A stretch of DNA of 49,868 bases. Source: Poronia punctata. Taxonomy: Eukaryota; Ascomycota; Sordariomycetes; Xylariales; Xylariaceae. Positions 23,172-33,434 of the stretch are shown piece after piece (position 1 is the first letter of the stretch; every line of letters begins with the position of its first letter). Location: NCBI GenBank assembly GCA_022579005.1, contig MU401702.1, positions 1-49,868 on the forward strand, read 5' to 3'. The position numbers and the translations under genes were made by a program. A model generated the notes under the pieces. It was not told the origin of the DNA. It saw nothing but the letters and a program-made list of their open reading frames with translations, and searched no databases.

Positions 23172-23242
23172 TGCATCAGCCGTGAATCGAACACGGGGCC
23201 CATCGATGGCAACGATGGATTTTACCACTAAACCACTGATGC
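23172..23242 (-). tRNA. tRNA-Gly (GCC)
   Basis: Reading the minus strand from 23242, a complete cloverleaf forms. The 7-bp acceptor stem is perfect (GCATCAG with CTGATGC). The D arm contains AGTGGT. The anticodon stem is perfect (CATCG/CGATG) with loop TTGCCAT, giving anticodon GCC. The variable loop has 4 nt and the T stem is perfect (CCGTG/CACGG) with loop TTCGATT. Discriminator base A. There is no intron, and CCA is not encoded, as normal for a nuclear tRNA. Confidence 0.97.
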
Positions 23243-23930
23243 TGAGTAAGGAATAGAAATTTTATCCATTCTGTGATCTAAGAAGGTCTGGGCCCCGCTT
23301 GTCCTAACTCCGCAGTCCCCAAGACCAGCTACGAGCCTACCTAACGAGTATACAAATTCACAGCGATGGTAGTAAACAAACCTAGGGGTAGTCGTACATG
23401 TAGATGATGAGCATTCCTCTGGATAACCCCTGTTGTATGTACGCGTACATATCTTATACATCACAGTCCACAATGGATATAAAGTGCTGTGAAGCATGAT
23501 GCTTATAGGTAACGGCCTCGAACCAGAATATATGCGAGGTTACCTGTAGGGCTTGATAGACCAACCTGAAGGATCCCCGCATGCAGTGCCGGTCGGGGAT
23601 CAATGACGATAAATGCATATAGATACTCGACGATAGTCTTTCAACGAATCAACGGGCATCGCGCGGGCGCCCATGACCTACCAACACAATGCCATTAACC
23701 CTGGTGTGTTTATCCTCCGGAGCAGAGGATGGAAACCGAAGCGGATTAACCCAATCAACACATCTTGCAAGTCACAAATATCGTGTCAGCTACCTATGGC
23801 CTAATGCAAGCCTTTTTGCGGAGCACCAGAATATGCTTCACCTGGTTTGTTCTGACCCTTGCAAGAAGTCTCCACGCTAAAATGCGGCCGACCTCTTCAT
23901 CAGGAATGGCAGGTCTAGTTTTCGTCCTCT
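23243..23930. other. Gene-free stretch upstream of the tandem array
   Basis: 5' side of the tRNA and DNA leading to the 17-bp repeat. Short open frames only, none with protein-family character. Confidence 0.4.
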
Positions 23931-23933
23931 TTT

Positions 23934-24195
23934 TGCTATCCTTCAGGTNNNNNNNNNNNNNNNNNNNNNNNNNNNNNNNNNNNNNNNNNNNNNNNNNNNN
24001 NNNNNNNNNNNNNNNNNNNNNNNNNNNNNNNNNNNNNNNNNNNNNGGTCTTGCTATCCTTCAGGTCTTGCTATCCTTCAGGTCTTGCTATCCTTCAGGTC
24101 TTGCTATCCTTCAGGTCTTGCTATCCTTCAGGTCTTGCTATCCTTCAGGTCTTGCTATCCTTCAGGTCTTGCTATCCTTCAGGTCTTGCTATCCG
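23934..24195 (+). repeat. 17-bp tandem repeat array with assembly gap
   Basis: Unit GGTCTTGCTATCCTTCA. Eight perfect copies run 24046-24181, a ninth diverges after 14 bases (24182-24195), and a partial copy lies at 23934-23948 before the gap. The 97 N bases (23949-24045) fall inside the array, so its true copy number is unknown. The array ends 70 bp before the start of the reverse-transcriptase gene. Since 17 is not a multiple of 3, any protein reading of it is incidental. Confidence 0.95.
23949..24045. other. Assembly gap (97 N)
   Basis: Run of N within the tandem array. The distance between the GGT before and the GGT after the gap is 100 bp, not a multiple of 17, so the gap length is probably nominal. 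Confidence 0.99.
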
Positions 24196-24264
24196 TATTT
24201 CCTTTCATCCTCGAATTTTTGAGGTCAGAGACTTGACGGACTGGTTGCACGCATCACATTAACA

Positions 24265-27127
24265 ATGTCTCAATCTTCTCTCATATCTCAGACTATGTGG
24301 TCTATCTCATCGACCAAGATCCGCGAGATAGAGAAACAACGGGAAAGATACGAGTCTCTGAAGAAGACAATATTAGATGAGGCCGATAAGCACCCAAACA
24401 ATATCTAAGAACGGATCGAGCGGGTGTTACATGGTGTCAATGGTCTTGGTCAATATAACATAGATGTAGATTCCAAGGTTTGGAATATTGAATGGTGGCT
24501 GCAGCAATCCAGCTACGACGCTTCCATACTAACTCATATGCTCCAGTCGTATGAGGAATATCTGCGCTCCAAGCTAGAAGTGCCGAGTCGAAAGCTCGGT
24601 TTGGCCCATTTGCATTCTCGTCTGGTCAGTGAGTGGATGGACTCGTCTGCGGCTCCTATAAGTGGTGGCCTTGCTCCAGACGAAGATGAGTCGCTCGAGG
24701 TGGTTGACCTCCAAAAAGAGCGGCTCCAAGAGCTTTGTGACAAGTTCGAGCAGGTTGTATTTACACCGCTGGAAACAGATCAGGTTAGGATTGAGAAATA
24801 CCTACAAGGCCTTTTCAGCGGTGACGACGGCGAAAAGAGCCTTAAGTTTCTTAGAACGTCCGTTCAGGCCAACGAGCGCGTGTTGCTCCGGAACACAGAG
24901 CCGTTCAATAAGGATACTCTAGGATGGTGTATAAATGGCCTACTCGCTGAAGATCTCCTCAGTGACGAGAAACAAGCTATACTGCGTGAATTTCTCACGA
25001 GCCCGGCCATCCTCAACGAGATAGCTGACGTCCTCAATATGAGGTTCACTGACTTCGATAACTGGTCGTGGGAAGCTGGAGCAGGAGGTATACCTGTGTT
25101 GCCCCGACCTCAGTTGAACGGCAAGTACAGGATATGGATGGACGAAGACGTATTGCAGGCCATCTTCATTCACTATGTCGGGATTAAAAACTGCGTAGAT
25201 CTCAAATCCATCCTGAATATGCTCGTTAAGTTGGAAGATGGGCCATGGAAATGGAGTTCTAATCAGTCTTGGAACAACCTCAGCGCTGAGCGTTTCAGGT
25301 ACGAATTCTTCTCTGGGGAGGCCACAGTTCCCACCAAAACTGTGGAAAACACACGCTCGAATGATTACCGAGAGTCATTCTTCCTATCGCAGCTCCCCGA
25401 GTCTGTTAGGACGATCGGGCAGAATCACGCCTATGTCAACGACGGGGATCCAGGGGAAGGCGAGAAAAACGGGGAGAAGCAAGATCAGTCTAAGGAACCC
25501 AAAAATGTGAACGTCAAACAGGAGCTTCTGCGATCACTGGCTACAGAAGCGATAGTGCGTCGCACGTTAGACGGCGAAGCTGCCGTTCTTCAATCTGATT
25601 TGAAGTGGTATGCGACCGGTTTAAGCCACACGACCATCTTCGCCGTCATGCGCTTTGTCGGATACTCTGAGAGACTCATCTCGTTCTACCAAAAGATGTT
25701 GCAAGCACCCCTCAATATGGTTTCGACTCCGGGAGCTGTGCCCACCGGCGAGCCCAGAATCCGGCAGCGCGGTATGCCCATGGGCCATGGCCCACGCGCC
25801 AGAAAAGCTAATCGGTGAGCTAATTCTCTTCATGATGGACCTTTCTGTCAACAAGACCGCTGGCATGTTTCTATATCGCTTGCATGACGATCTATTCTTG
25901 TGTGGTCAACCGGCACGCTGTGCCCAAGCATGGAGCACAATGGAAGAGTTTGCCGACGTCATGGGCGTCGAGTTCAACGCCAGCAAGACGGGCTCGGTAT
26001 ATCTCACCAACCCCGATATGCCGCGTGATGAACAAGTTAGCGCAATACTTCCGAAAGGGACCGTCCGTATTGGTCATCTTATTCTCGACCAGGAAACCGG
26101 CGAGTGGGTTCTCGACAAAGATCAGATAAAGAAGCACATGCTCCAGCTGAAAAGGCAGCTCGCTGCCTGCACCAGCATCCTAGATTGGGTCAAGACATGG
26201 GATAGTTGCATAGGCCGGTTCTTCAGCCATACACTAGGAGAGCCGGCAAACTGTTTTGGCCGGAAACATGTTGATAGTGTCTTGCAAACACATCGAACAA
26301 TTCAACAGACTTTGTTCGGACAGGGCGGAAATAGCGAGGTTGGACACATACCCGAGGGTAATGTCGTCCATTACTTGAAGTCTAAAATCAGAGAGCGCTT
26401 TGGAGTGACCGACATCCCGGACGCTTTCATCTACCTACCGGAAAAGCTGGGCGGCTTGAATGTAAAAAATCCCTTCATTCCGTATATTGCCTATGGTCAA
26501 GGCTTTTTCGACGAGTTAACGTCGCCTCATAAGTTTATGGCTAAATTTCGTAAGTAGCAACGCTCTCTCTAGTTCACTAAGATTCTCATCGTATTGTCTT
26601 CCTCGGGGGAACTATTGAACTGGGGCACCCACCTAACTGACTCGAAAATCATAGTCGAGGACGAGAAAGCCGAGTATGACAGAATCCTGAAAGACTTTAG
26701 GAAAGAGACAAAATCTCGTATAGGGGATCTGAACCGTCTTCGAAGGATATATGCCGACAATGAGCACTACGAATCCGCTCGGAAGATGCTTGACGACTTT
26801 TTTCCCATTGATGAAATTAGCTTCGAAGAATACACGAGGCATCGCGAAGTCAACAGTAATCTTCTAAACAAGGTATACCAGGAATTGATGGCCGTTCCTT
26901 CCCAGGAATGGCTCACGATAAATTCGCATGTAAGGCGAGTCTTGTCTGATCTGGGATACGAATTAGATGAGGGCCCAGGGCTCCAGGTTGCATGGGTCCT
27001 GCAGATGTATGAAGAGGAACTAAAGGAACGATGGGGAGGCTTCAAGCTGGTAGACGGGCGCTATATCCCTCTGGGTGTCTTCACTATGATGAGAAGTAAA
27101 GGGGTGCAATGGAATATGGTTTTGTGA
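24265..27127 (+). pseudogene. rvt: rvt-class cellular reverse transcriptase, disrupted
   Basis: Related to the single-copy, non-mobile fungal rvt reverse transcriptases. From the ATG at 24265 an N-terminal coiled coil (E-K-Q-R-E-R-Y) meets an in-frame TAA at 24406-24408. The same frame then runs to 25818, through a long N-terminal region and an acidic/Lys-rich insertion, to RT motif A (S-D-L-K-W-Y, aspartate codon 25597-25599) and motif B (R-G-M-P-M-G, 25768-25785). Seven extra bases there shift the frame. The downstream frame has motif C with the catalytic Asp pair (L-H-D-D-L-F, codons 25886-25891), motif D (F-N-A-S-K-T-G-S), motif E-like I-G-H-L-I-L and the family-specific P-A-N-C-F-G-R-K-H-V-D. 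A 105-nt intron (26550-26654; GTAAGT, CTAAC branch, ATAG) removes two stops and joins the C-terminal helical part ending at 27127. No LTR, integrase or endonuclease is seen. Two lesions argue for a pseudogene unless they are sequence errors. Confidence 0.85.
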
Positions 27128-27483
27128 TCTGAATTTGTCACGGTCACTTGTACTTACCTGATAGCCTATGATGGGATACCGATGTTCCAAAAGCAAAAAA
27201 TAGAGAAATATCATCCCTCTGGAACAACTACGAGTAGGTGTCTCCAAGACAATCAAGGTATCTACGTAGACAGTACAGGTAAGATAGGTGCCTTCGAGTA
27301 ACAATGAATCGGAGTCGCCCCTTCTCTCTCCCTTTGAGCGCCTGATTACTCGTATCTGTTTTATACACCGTATACACACTGTACATCTTTCACCACTGTT
27401 GGTGGGCATCTATGACTTGATCCTCATCTTACAACTCCTACACACTCAAGAGAAAACAAAAGAGAACAGCGGCGCATCTCACC
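27128..27483. other. Intergenic, rvt to SWIM gene
   Basis: 3' flank of the reverse-transcriptase gene and promoter of the SWIM-domain gene. No core promoter element stands out. Confidence 0.4.
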
Positions 27484-27522
27484 ATGCCCTCTCAAGAAAA
27501 CGATGTCGACGACCCTTCCTAG
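27484..27522 (+). promoter_or_regulatory. Overlapping upstream ORF of the SWIM-domain gene
   Basis: A 12-codon reading frame starts at an ATG in a good context (CACC before it) 19 nt before the chosen start, in another frame, and stops at a TAG inside the main coding sequence. Ribosomes starting here would miss the main start, so it could reduce expression. If the main ATG at 27503 is wrong, this could instead mark a misread N-terminus. Confidence 0.45.
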
Positions 27523-28225
27523 CCCAAGGGAACTCCTCACATCTCTCCTATCCCAAATATCATCCATCCCCCAAAATACAAGTACAAGTACAAGTAATGA
27601 CGTCCGGTCTTCAACATTGTCTTCACACCAACCAAGCACCACAAGCAATCCACTAAGAGCCATCCCACCAGCCTACCGCCCTCTTCTAACCACCTTGCAC
27701 GTTTTATACCCGACTACACTTCTCCCAGCGCTAGATCTTCTCGACAGAAGACTTGTAACGCGAGTTATTCTCAAAGAACAAGAACAGGTCAAAGAAGATG
27801 AAGAGACAGATGTAGAGAGAGACGAAGAAAAAAACAACAAACAACCAATCTACCACCTCGTCCGCTCCGCGCAGACCCCGTCTAAGAGACGACATCATGC
27901 GCCAAGCGGCCCCATGTACGTAGTGCGACTTACGAGCTGGAATTGTACATGTGCGGCTTTTGCATTTGCTGCCTTTCCGCCTCTTTCTTCCTCCCCTTCT
28001 TCCCCGTCCTTTTTCTCCTCGTCTGATCCGTTACCGGCCGGGGATGCCAAGTGGGAATTCGGAGGTCGGAGTACGGACGGGGTCAATGATGGTGGGGGAG
28101 TACCCTGTTGTAAACATCTACTCGCTTGTGTTTTGGCTGAGAGGTGGGAGGCTGTGCTGGGCGGGTATATGGAACAGAGGGTGGTGGGGAGGGAAGAAGG
28201 GGCAGGTTTGGTGGCTGATTTATGA
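27503..28225 (+). CDS. sws1: SWIM zinc-finger protein, Sws1/Shu2-like
   Basis: Single-exon 240-aa protein. The SWIM zinc finger C-x-C-x(n)-C-x-H is formed by Cys148 and Cys150 in W-N-C-T-C-A-A-F and by Cys203 and His205 in C-C-K-H-L-L-A-C-V-L-A-E-R. The alanine/phenylalanine-rich strand after C-T-C and the K-H-L-L-A helix are typical of the Sws1/Shu2/ZSWIM7 group. These partner with Rad51 paralogues in the Shu complex to promote Rad51 filament formation in homologous recombination. A serine/proline-rich loop separates the two halves of the finger. The N-terminal 110 residues contain a Ser/Thr-rich leader and an acidic patch (residues ~91-110). The start is chosen as the first ATG of the long frame, but an overlapping upstream ORF precedes it. 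Another fungal SWIM protein is possible. Confidence 0.8.
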   Translation: MSTTLPSPRELLTSLLSQISSIPQNTSTSTSNDVRSSTLSSHQPSTTSNPLRAIPPAYRPLLTTLHVLYPTTLLPALDLLDRRLVTRVILKEQEQVKEDEETDVERDEEKNNKQPIYHLVRSAQTPSKRRHHAPSGPMYVVRLTSWNCTCAAFAFAAFPPLSSSPSSPSFFSSSDPLPAGDAKWEFGGRSTDGVNDGGGVPCCKHLLACVLAERWEAVLGGYMEQRVVGREEGAGLVADL

Positions 28226-28737
28226 GATGACGACCTAAGCTTTAAATATCTCGTTTACACTGAGATGTTCTTGCAATGACGATACTGACTACATAAGCTG
28301 GTCGTTTGCTTTGTGAGAGAAACGAGGCACTTCAGCGGATTATGTACGCATTCATCAGAAATGGGCAAGCAAAAGTAGTTCAGCTACATGGAGGCAGAAT
28401 GTTCTAAATCTTGTTGAGCATGCCTTTTCAGGAGTTCCTACACATGGGTATAGAGGCAACTAGCGTACTCGTATACTGGCACTCCGGGCTTCTCATTCTT
28501 TTGGTATGGAATGCAGATACCAAGGTTCCGGGGGGCAAAATCCGGCTTGTAATGCATTAAACGCATGCTCAGACCATCCATCTATTAGCCCAAATAACCA
28601 TCTGATCCCAAACGGTCCTTGGCCCCGTATAGGCGAGAAAAGTATATTTTACAAAGCCTCTAATGCCTCGTGACAGGGCTTCGCTTGCCTTTCTAGCCGC
28701 CTACTTTTTGTTTTCTCTCGCTGTAGCGTCACGGTCT
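28226..28737. other. Convergent intergenic region, SWIM gene / Rpn8
   Basis: 3' flanks of two convergent genes. No additional gene seen. Confidence 0.5.
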
Positions 28738-29914
28738 CTATTTCTTTTTGTCCTTGTCTGAGGTCTTATCGCCTGAGTCTGGACTCGCTGAGCCTTCTTT
28801 CTTCTCCTTTTCGCTCTTTTCCTTCTCCTTCTCTGCCTCTTCCTTCTTCGCCTCCTTCTCCTCCTGCTGTTGCCTGTTCTGGATCTTATTCTCGATAAGA
28901 TCGTGGAAAGCTGTGATGGCGCGGATAAGACTGCTTAGGTAGATTGCTAATAGCTGATCGTTCGTCTTGACGCTCATCGCATATCCTAGCTCGCCAACGT
29001 TGGCGCCCGGTTCGCCACCGGGTTTGGGCGTCGATAGGTTGGGTAGAAGATTGAATATGTCCTGCAAGTTACCGAGGATGGTGTGGTTCACAGGTAATTG
29101 CTTGTCCTGTACTTTCTGGAGGTATATCTGGATCTCGCGCAGGCGCAGGTGCAATCCTTGTAGTGACTGTAGCTGGTTTGTGATGCGTGTTGATAATGTG
29201 CCAATGGCAACGTCGCGGATATCTCGCAACAGGTGCTCGACACCAATCTCTTCGGCCTCTTCGGCTTCGATCGTTGAGGGCGTGTGTACGAATGTCTTCG
29301 ATGTGGTTGTGCCGTCCTATATTCATGTGTGGTCAGCTTAGCCTTCCCCGATCCATATCGAAGGAACAGCAGGAGTACGCACGTCCTTGATCTCTTCTAC
29401 CGCAAAGTATGCGTCTGTCGGTACCCCGGACTCCTTAGGCTGGACATCGATGATGACAAGTAGAGGGTTCGGTGTATAGCGCTTGAAGAGTTCGTTGATT
29501 TCGAGATCGGAGGCGCGCAGCTTAGGTCCAGAGTGATACCAGCCTATTAACTTCTCCCGTGCGTTGACCTTCTTGAACATGTCGTTCATGTTTTCCACAT
29601 AGTTATGGTCTAGGAACCATACTGAAGGGTCGTCATGTTCTTCCTCGAAGGGTACTGCGGTAGGGAATGGAAAGTCAGCCAAATGGGGAAACCCGAGTAT
29701 GGAGGGGCTTCTAAAAAGATCATGACGAACCCGCAAAACTGTTTGATACTCGCACATTATTTCCATCGTTTTGGCCTAGAAGCACACCCACAACTCGCTT
29801 TCGTGATCCCTTAGGAGACCGGTTGAAATGGTCTACGACGGATAACAGAACGAGGGGTGCGACGGTGACATTCTTGCTGACGAACGAGAGCGTCTCAGCA
29901 GTAGTGGCAGGCAT
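28738..29914 (-). CDS. RPN8: 26S proteasome lid subunit Rpn8
   Basis: Exons 29914-29731, 29654-29383 and 29316-28738; introns of 76 nt (GTTCGT donor, unusual but frame-closing) and 66 nt; 344 aa. Rpn8 pairs with Rpn11 in the lid of the 19S regulatory particle. It carries an MPN domain with [38 protein letters not shown] and W-Y-H-S-G-P-K-L. The latter lacks the H-x-H of an active JAMM metalloprotease, as expected for this inactive subunit. [16 protein letters not shown] and [11 protein letters not shown] follow. The tail is the usual Lys/Glu-rich low-complexity end. Start at M-P-A-T-T-A-E-T-L matches the family; an in-frame ATG at 29959 would add 15 residues and looks less natural. Confidence 0.97.
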
Positions 29915-31395
29915 CGTAAAGACGGCCTTTGTAGGGTATTCCGGAGGTCCTATGTGCACGATAGTATGAAACGAATAATTTGACTTGGTCCGACCTCGAA
30001 TATGGAAATTGTTGATTGGGTGTTGTTGATGATTAGCAAGAAGGCTGCCCAGCTGTGTCGTAAACGTAACGTGAGGCTGCCTTGTTACGAAATCCCCAGG
30101 AAGCTCAACCCCGATTTGTGGTTAGCGTCAGTGACCTCCTTTGCTAGGGTCGGTGTGCTTCTGTAGGTAGGCTGCTGATGAGGCTGAACTTTTAGCTAAG
30201 TAATCAAGGTACCGATAGCGCAATAACTATCTGTGGCTAGATTTGTGGCTAGTTTTACCTGGGGATCTTGAAAGTGGGGGTACAATTAGGTGCCCTCGAA
30301 AGTCGATACCTTTAAGGTTCCTATATGTCCGGGGCCCGGTTAGGACCCTGCAAAACACTTCTACCTATGTCTCTTTTCATGAGGATCCGAATTGATAATT
30401 TATTTGAAATACGCTTTTGACCTTTAAGGGGCTCTCGCCTCATCCTAAATCAAACCTTAGAAATACGTGTTGCCAATTTCTGCCAGGTTCGTCAAGACCA
30501 TGTGAGCTGAGTAAAAGATAATGATCGTCTTTACTAAAAGTACATTATACGTATAAGCTGGCCGCAAGCTAATTGGCCAAGAGCAATAGATACAAAATAC
30601 CTCTTGTGGATCATCTTGGGCTTGTCGATGCACCTAGGAAGGTAACAAAGTTCAATGGACATAACGTATAATGAAAGTATCTCGTAAAGAGTTGAGGTAC
30701 AAATCGAGGATGCGTCCTATTGTGTGCACACGTAATTCATGCCGGCATATTTGGTAGGTTACGTAGACAGGCGCCAAAGTCTAATAGCTCCGTAGGTGTT
30801 CGAGCTTGGGAAAGTCCGACACTTCGGGCGGGTGGAAAAGCAGACATATGGAAGTTCATCAGCTACAATCTGTTTCGGTTATTGAGTCTTGGTCGACCAT
30901 ACGGAATCAGTAACAACAGCAGCCGGGATAACGCAAGCTAAAACCCTCCGCTACAGGGTTCAGCCCCGCAAAAGTGAGGGCATACTGGCCACTAATATCT
31001 TGGAATTGGGCCTAAATACGTAGGGCTTCCCCTACAGTGATCCCGCTAGCATCTTGGTTACCGTAACTGTACTCGTAGTGAGTTTACGGGTACGAGAGTA
31101 CTTGTAGCTTTTAAGGTAAATCGGTTTCCTACGCAACATTTTGTCGCAACCTGTTCGTTGCTCGACCCTTTCCCGAATCCCTCCAAGGCCCGACTTCGCA
31201 ACCATCTTCAACCTTTCTTCGTAGCTTCTGCTGCAATACACAAAATCTCCCCTCTCTTTTCTTTGTAATTTTTTCCTTTTCAAACGTCGAAGTCTCTTAC
31301 CCTCACTTGACCTTTTTTATAGCTCTATTCGACCACCCTTTTTAGCTTACCTCGGCCCGACCTCTCTCGTTCGCGCGAAATTCACGAAAAATAAA
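29915..31395. other. Divergent intergenic region, RPN8 / ADK1
   Basis: About 1.5 kb between two divergent housekeeping genes. Only short open frames occur (one of 73 codons at 30720-30941, no family character). A pyrimidine-rich tract from about 31190 to 31370 on the plus strand probably marks the ADK1 transcription start region. Confidence 0.5.
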
Positions 31396-32468
<1,073 letters not shown>

Positions 32469-33434
32469 ATAATGAAACGGCCTGTTGGCTAATCAAATAA
32501 TGAAGAGGTCTAGCTAGTGGATGTATATCATATTCGCCTTATCGTCGAAACTGACATAACCAGGATTCTGAGTTGTCTTTTGTCAGCGGCGCAGGAATAA
32601 ATGGGGGTCATATGCATTGGGCTAAAAGAACAAAAAGTCAAGCATATAAAGCGAAGACAATGAAAGATAGGGGCACAAAGGGGTCAAGGGGAGTGTGCGA
32701 AGATTAGGGGGACCACGACTTGTATCATACCTTACCAAAAGTTCACCCCAGCCTGTTTTGTATGTACATTGTCTAATTAAGAACCTTCGACCAACGATTT
32801 CTTATAACTCTGGCGGTTGTGTAATTCCCGCTCTGGATGGACTGTTTATTTGCATTTGCCTGACTACTCTAAAATCACTTCTACCGCCTTCAACAGCACC
32901 TATGTCACAACTTCTGTCTGACACTCACGCACACCGGTACGCATTAGGGTACCGTGTGATTCCGAGAGTAAGAGAGATTCCAATGACGACAGACCCAGGA
33001 GGCCTTAAGGATCCCCCAGTATAAATACCAAAATAAGTGTAAGGGGTATAATCTTCTATGCAAGAGTAAAAGAAGCATAGAACCGTAAAAATGACAGCAA
33101 AAGACCCTATAGCTAGCCCTAGCTCCTTTCTTAATCCGAGTGTATGCCGTGTGGGAAAGCAGTGCTCGAACAAGGCGAGAAACAAAAGGAAGCGGGTGAT
33201 AATCCACCCTATTGTAATTGCCCCTGACAAGGGCGGGATGAAAGCGCCTCGCGTCCTCTAGCGTGCAAAGGCGCAGGGATAAGACGTTGGCGGTTTGCCG
33301 AAGCACCGGATTACCAGAAGTATGCCAATATTGAAGGGTGATAAGACGTTTTTATAAACACAAGCACCCGAGGCTGACGACGAACGATCCACGGTTGGCC
33401 TCTTAGAGACGGGCATCCATGCGAGCGGAATCTC
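32469..33434. other. Convergent intergenic region, ADK1 / Hook
   Basis: 3' flanks of ADK1 and Hook. Overlapping minus-strand frames near 32925-33306 have hydrophobic stretches but no family match; not called. Confidence 0.45.

Noticed and set aside
24046..24195. Tandem array considered as a CRISPR array or as a coding repeat
   Set aside because: Units are directly adjacent with no spacers, and 17 bp is not a multiple of three, so it is a simple minisatellite.
26550..26654. Two in-frame stops in the rvt gene first counted as further lesions
   Set aside because: A 105-nt intron with GTAAGT, a CTAAC branch point and an AG acceptor removes them and joins conserved helical sequence in frame.
25655..27127. 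LTR or LINE retrotransposon
   Set aside because: The RT motifs and flanking domains fit the cellular rvt class; no integrase, RNase H, endonuclease, terminal repeats or poly-A tail was found.
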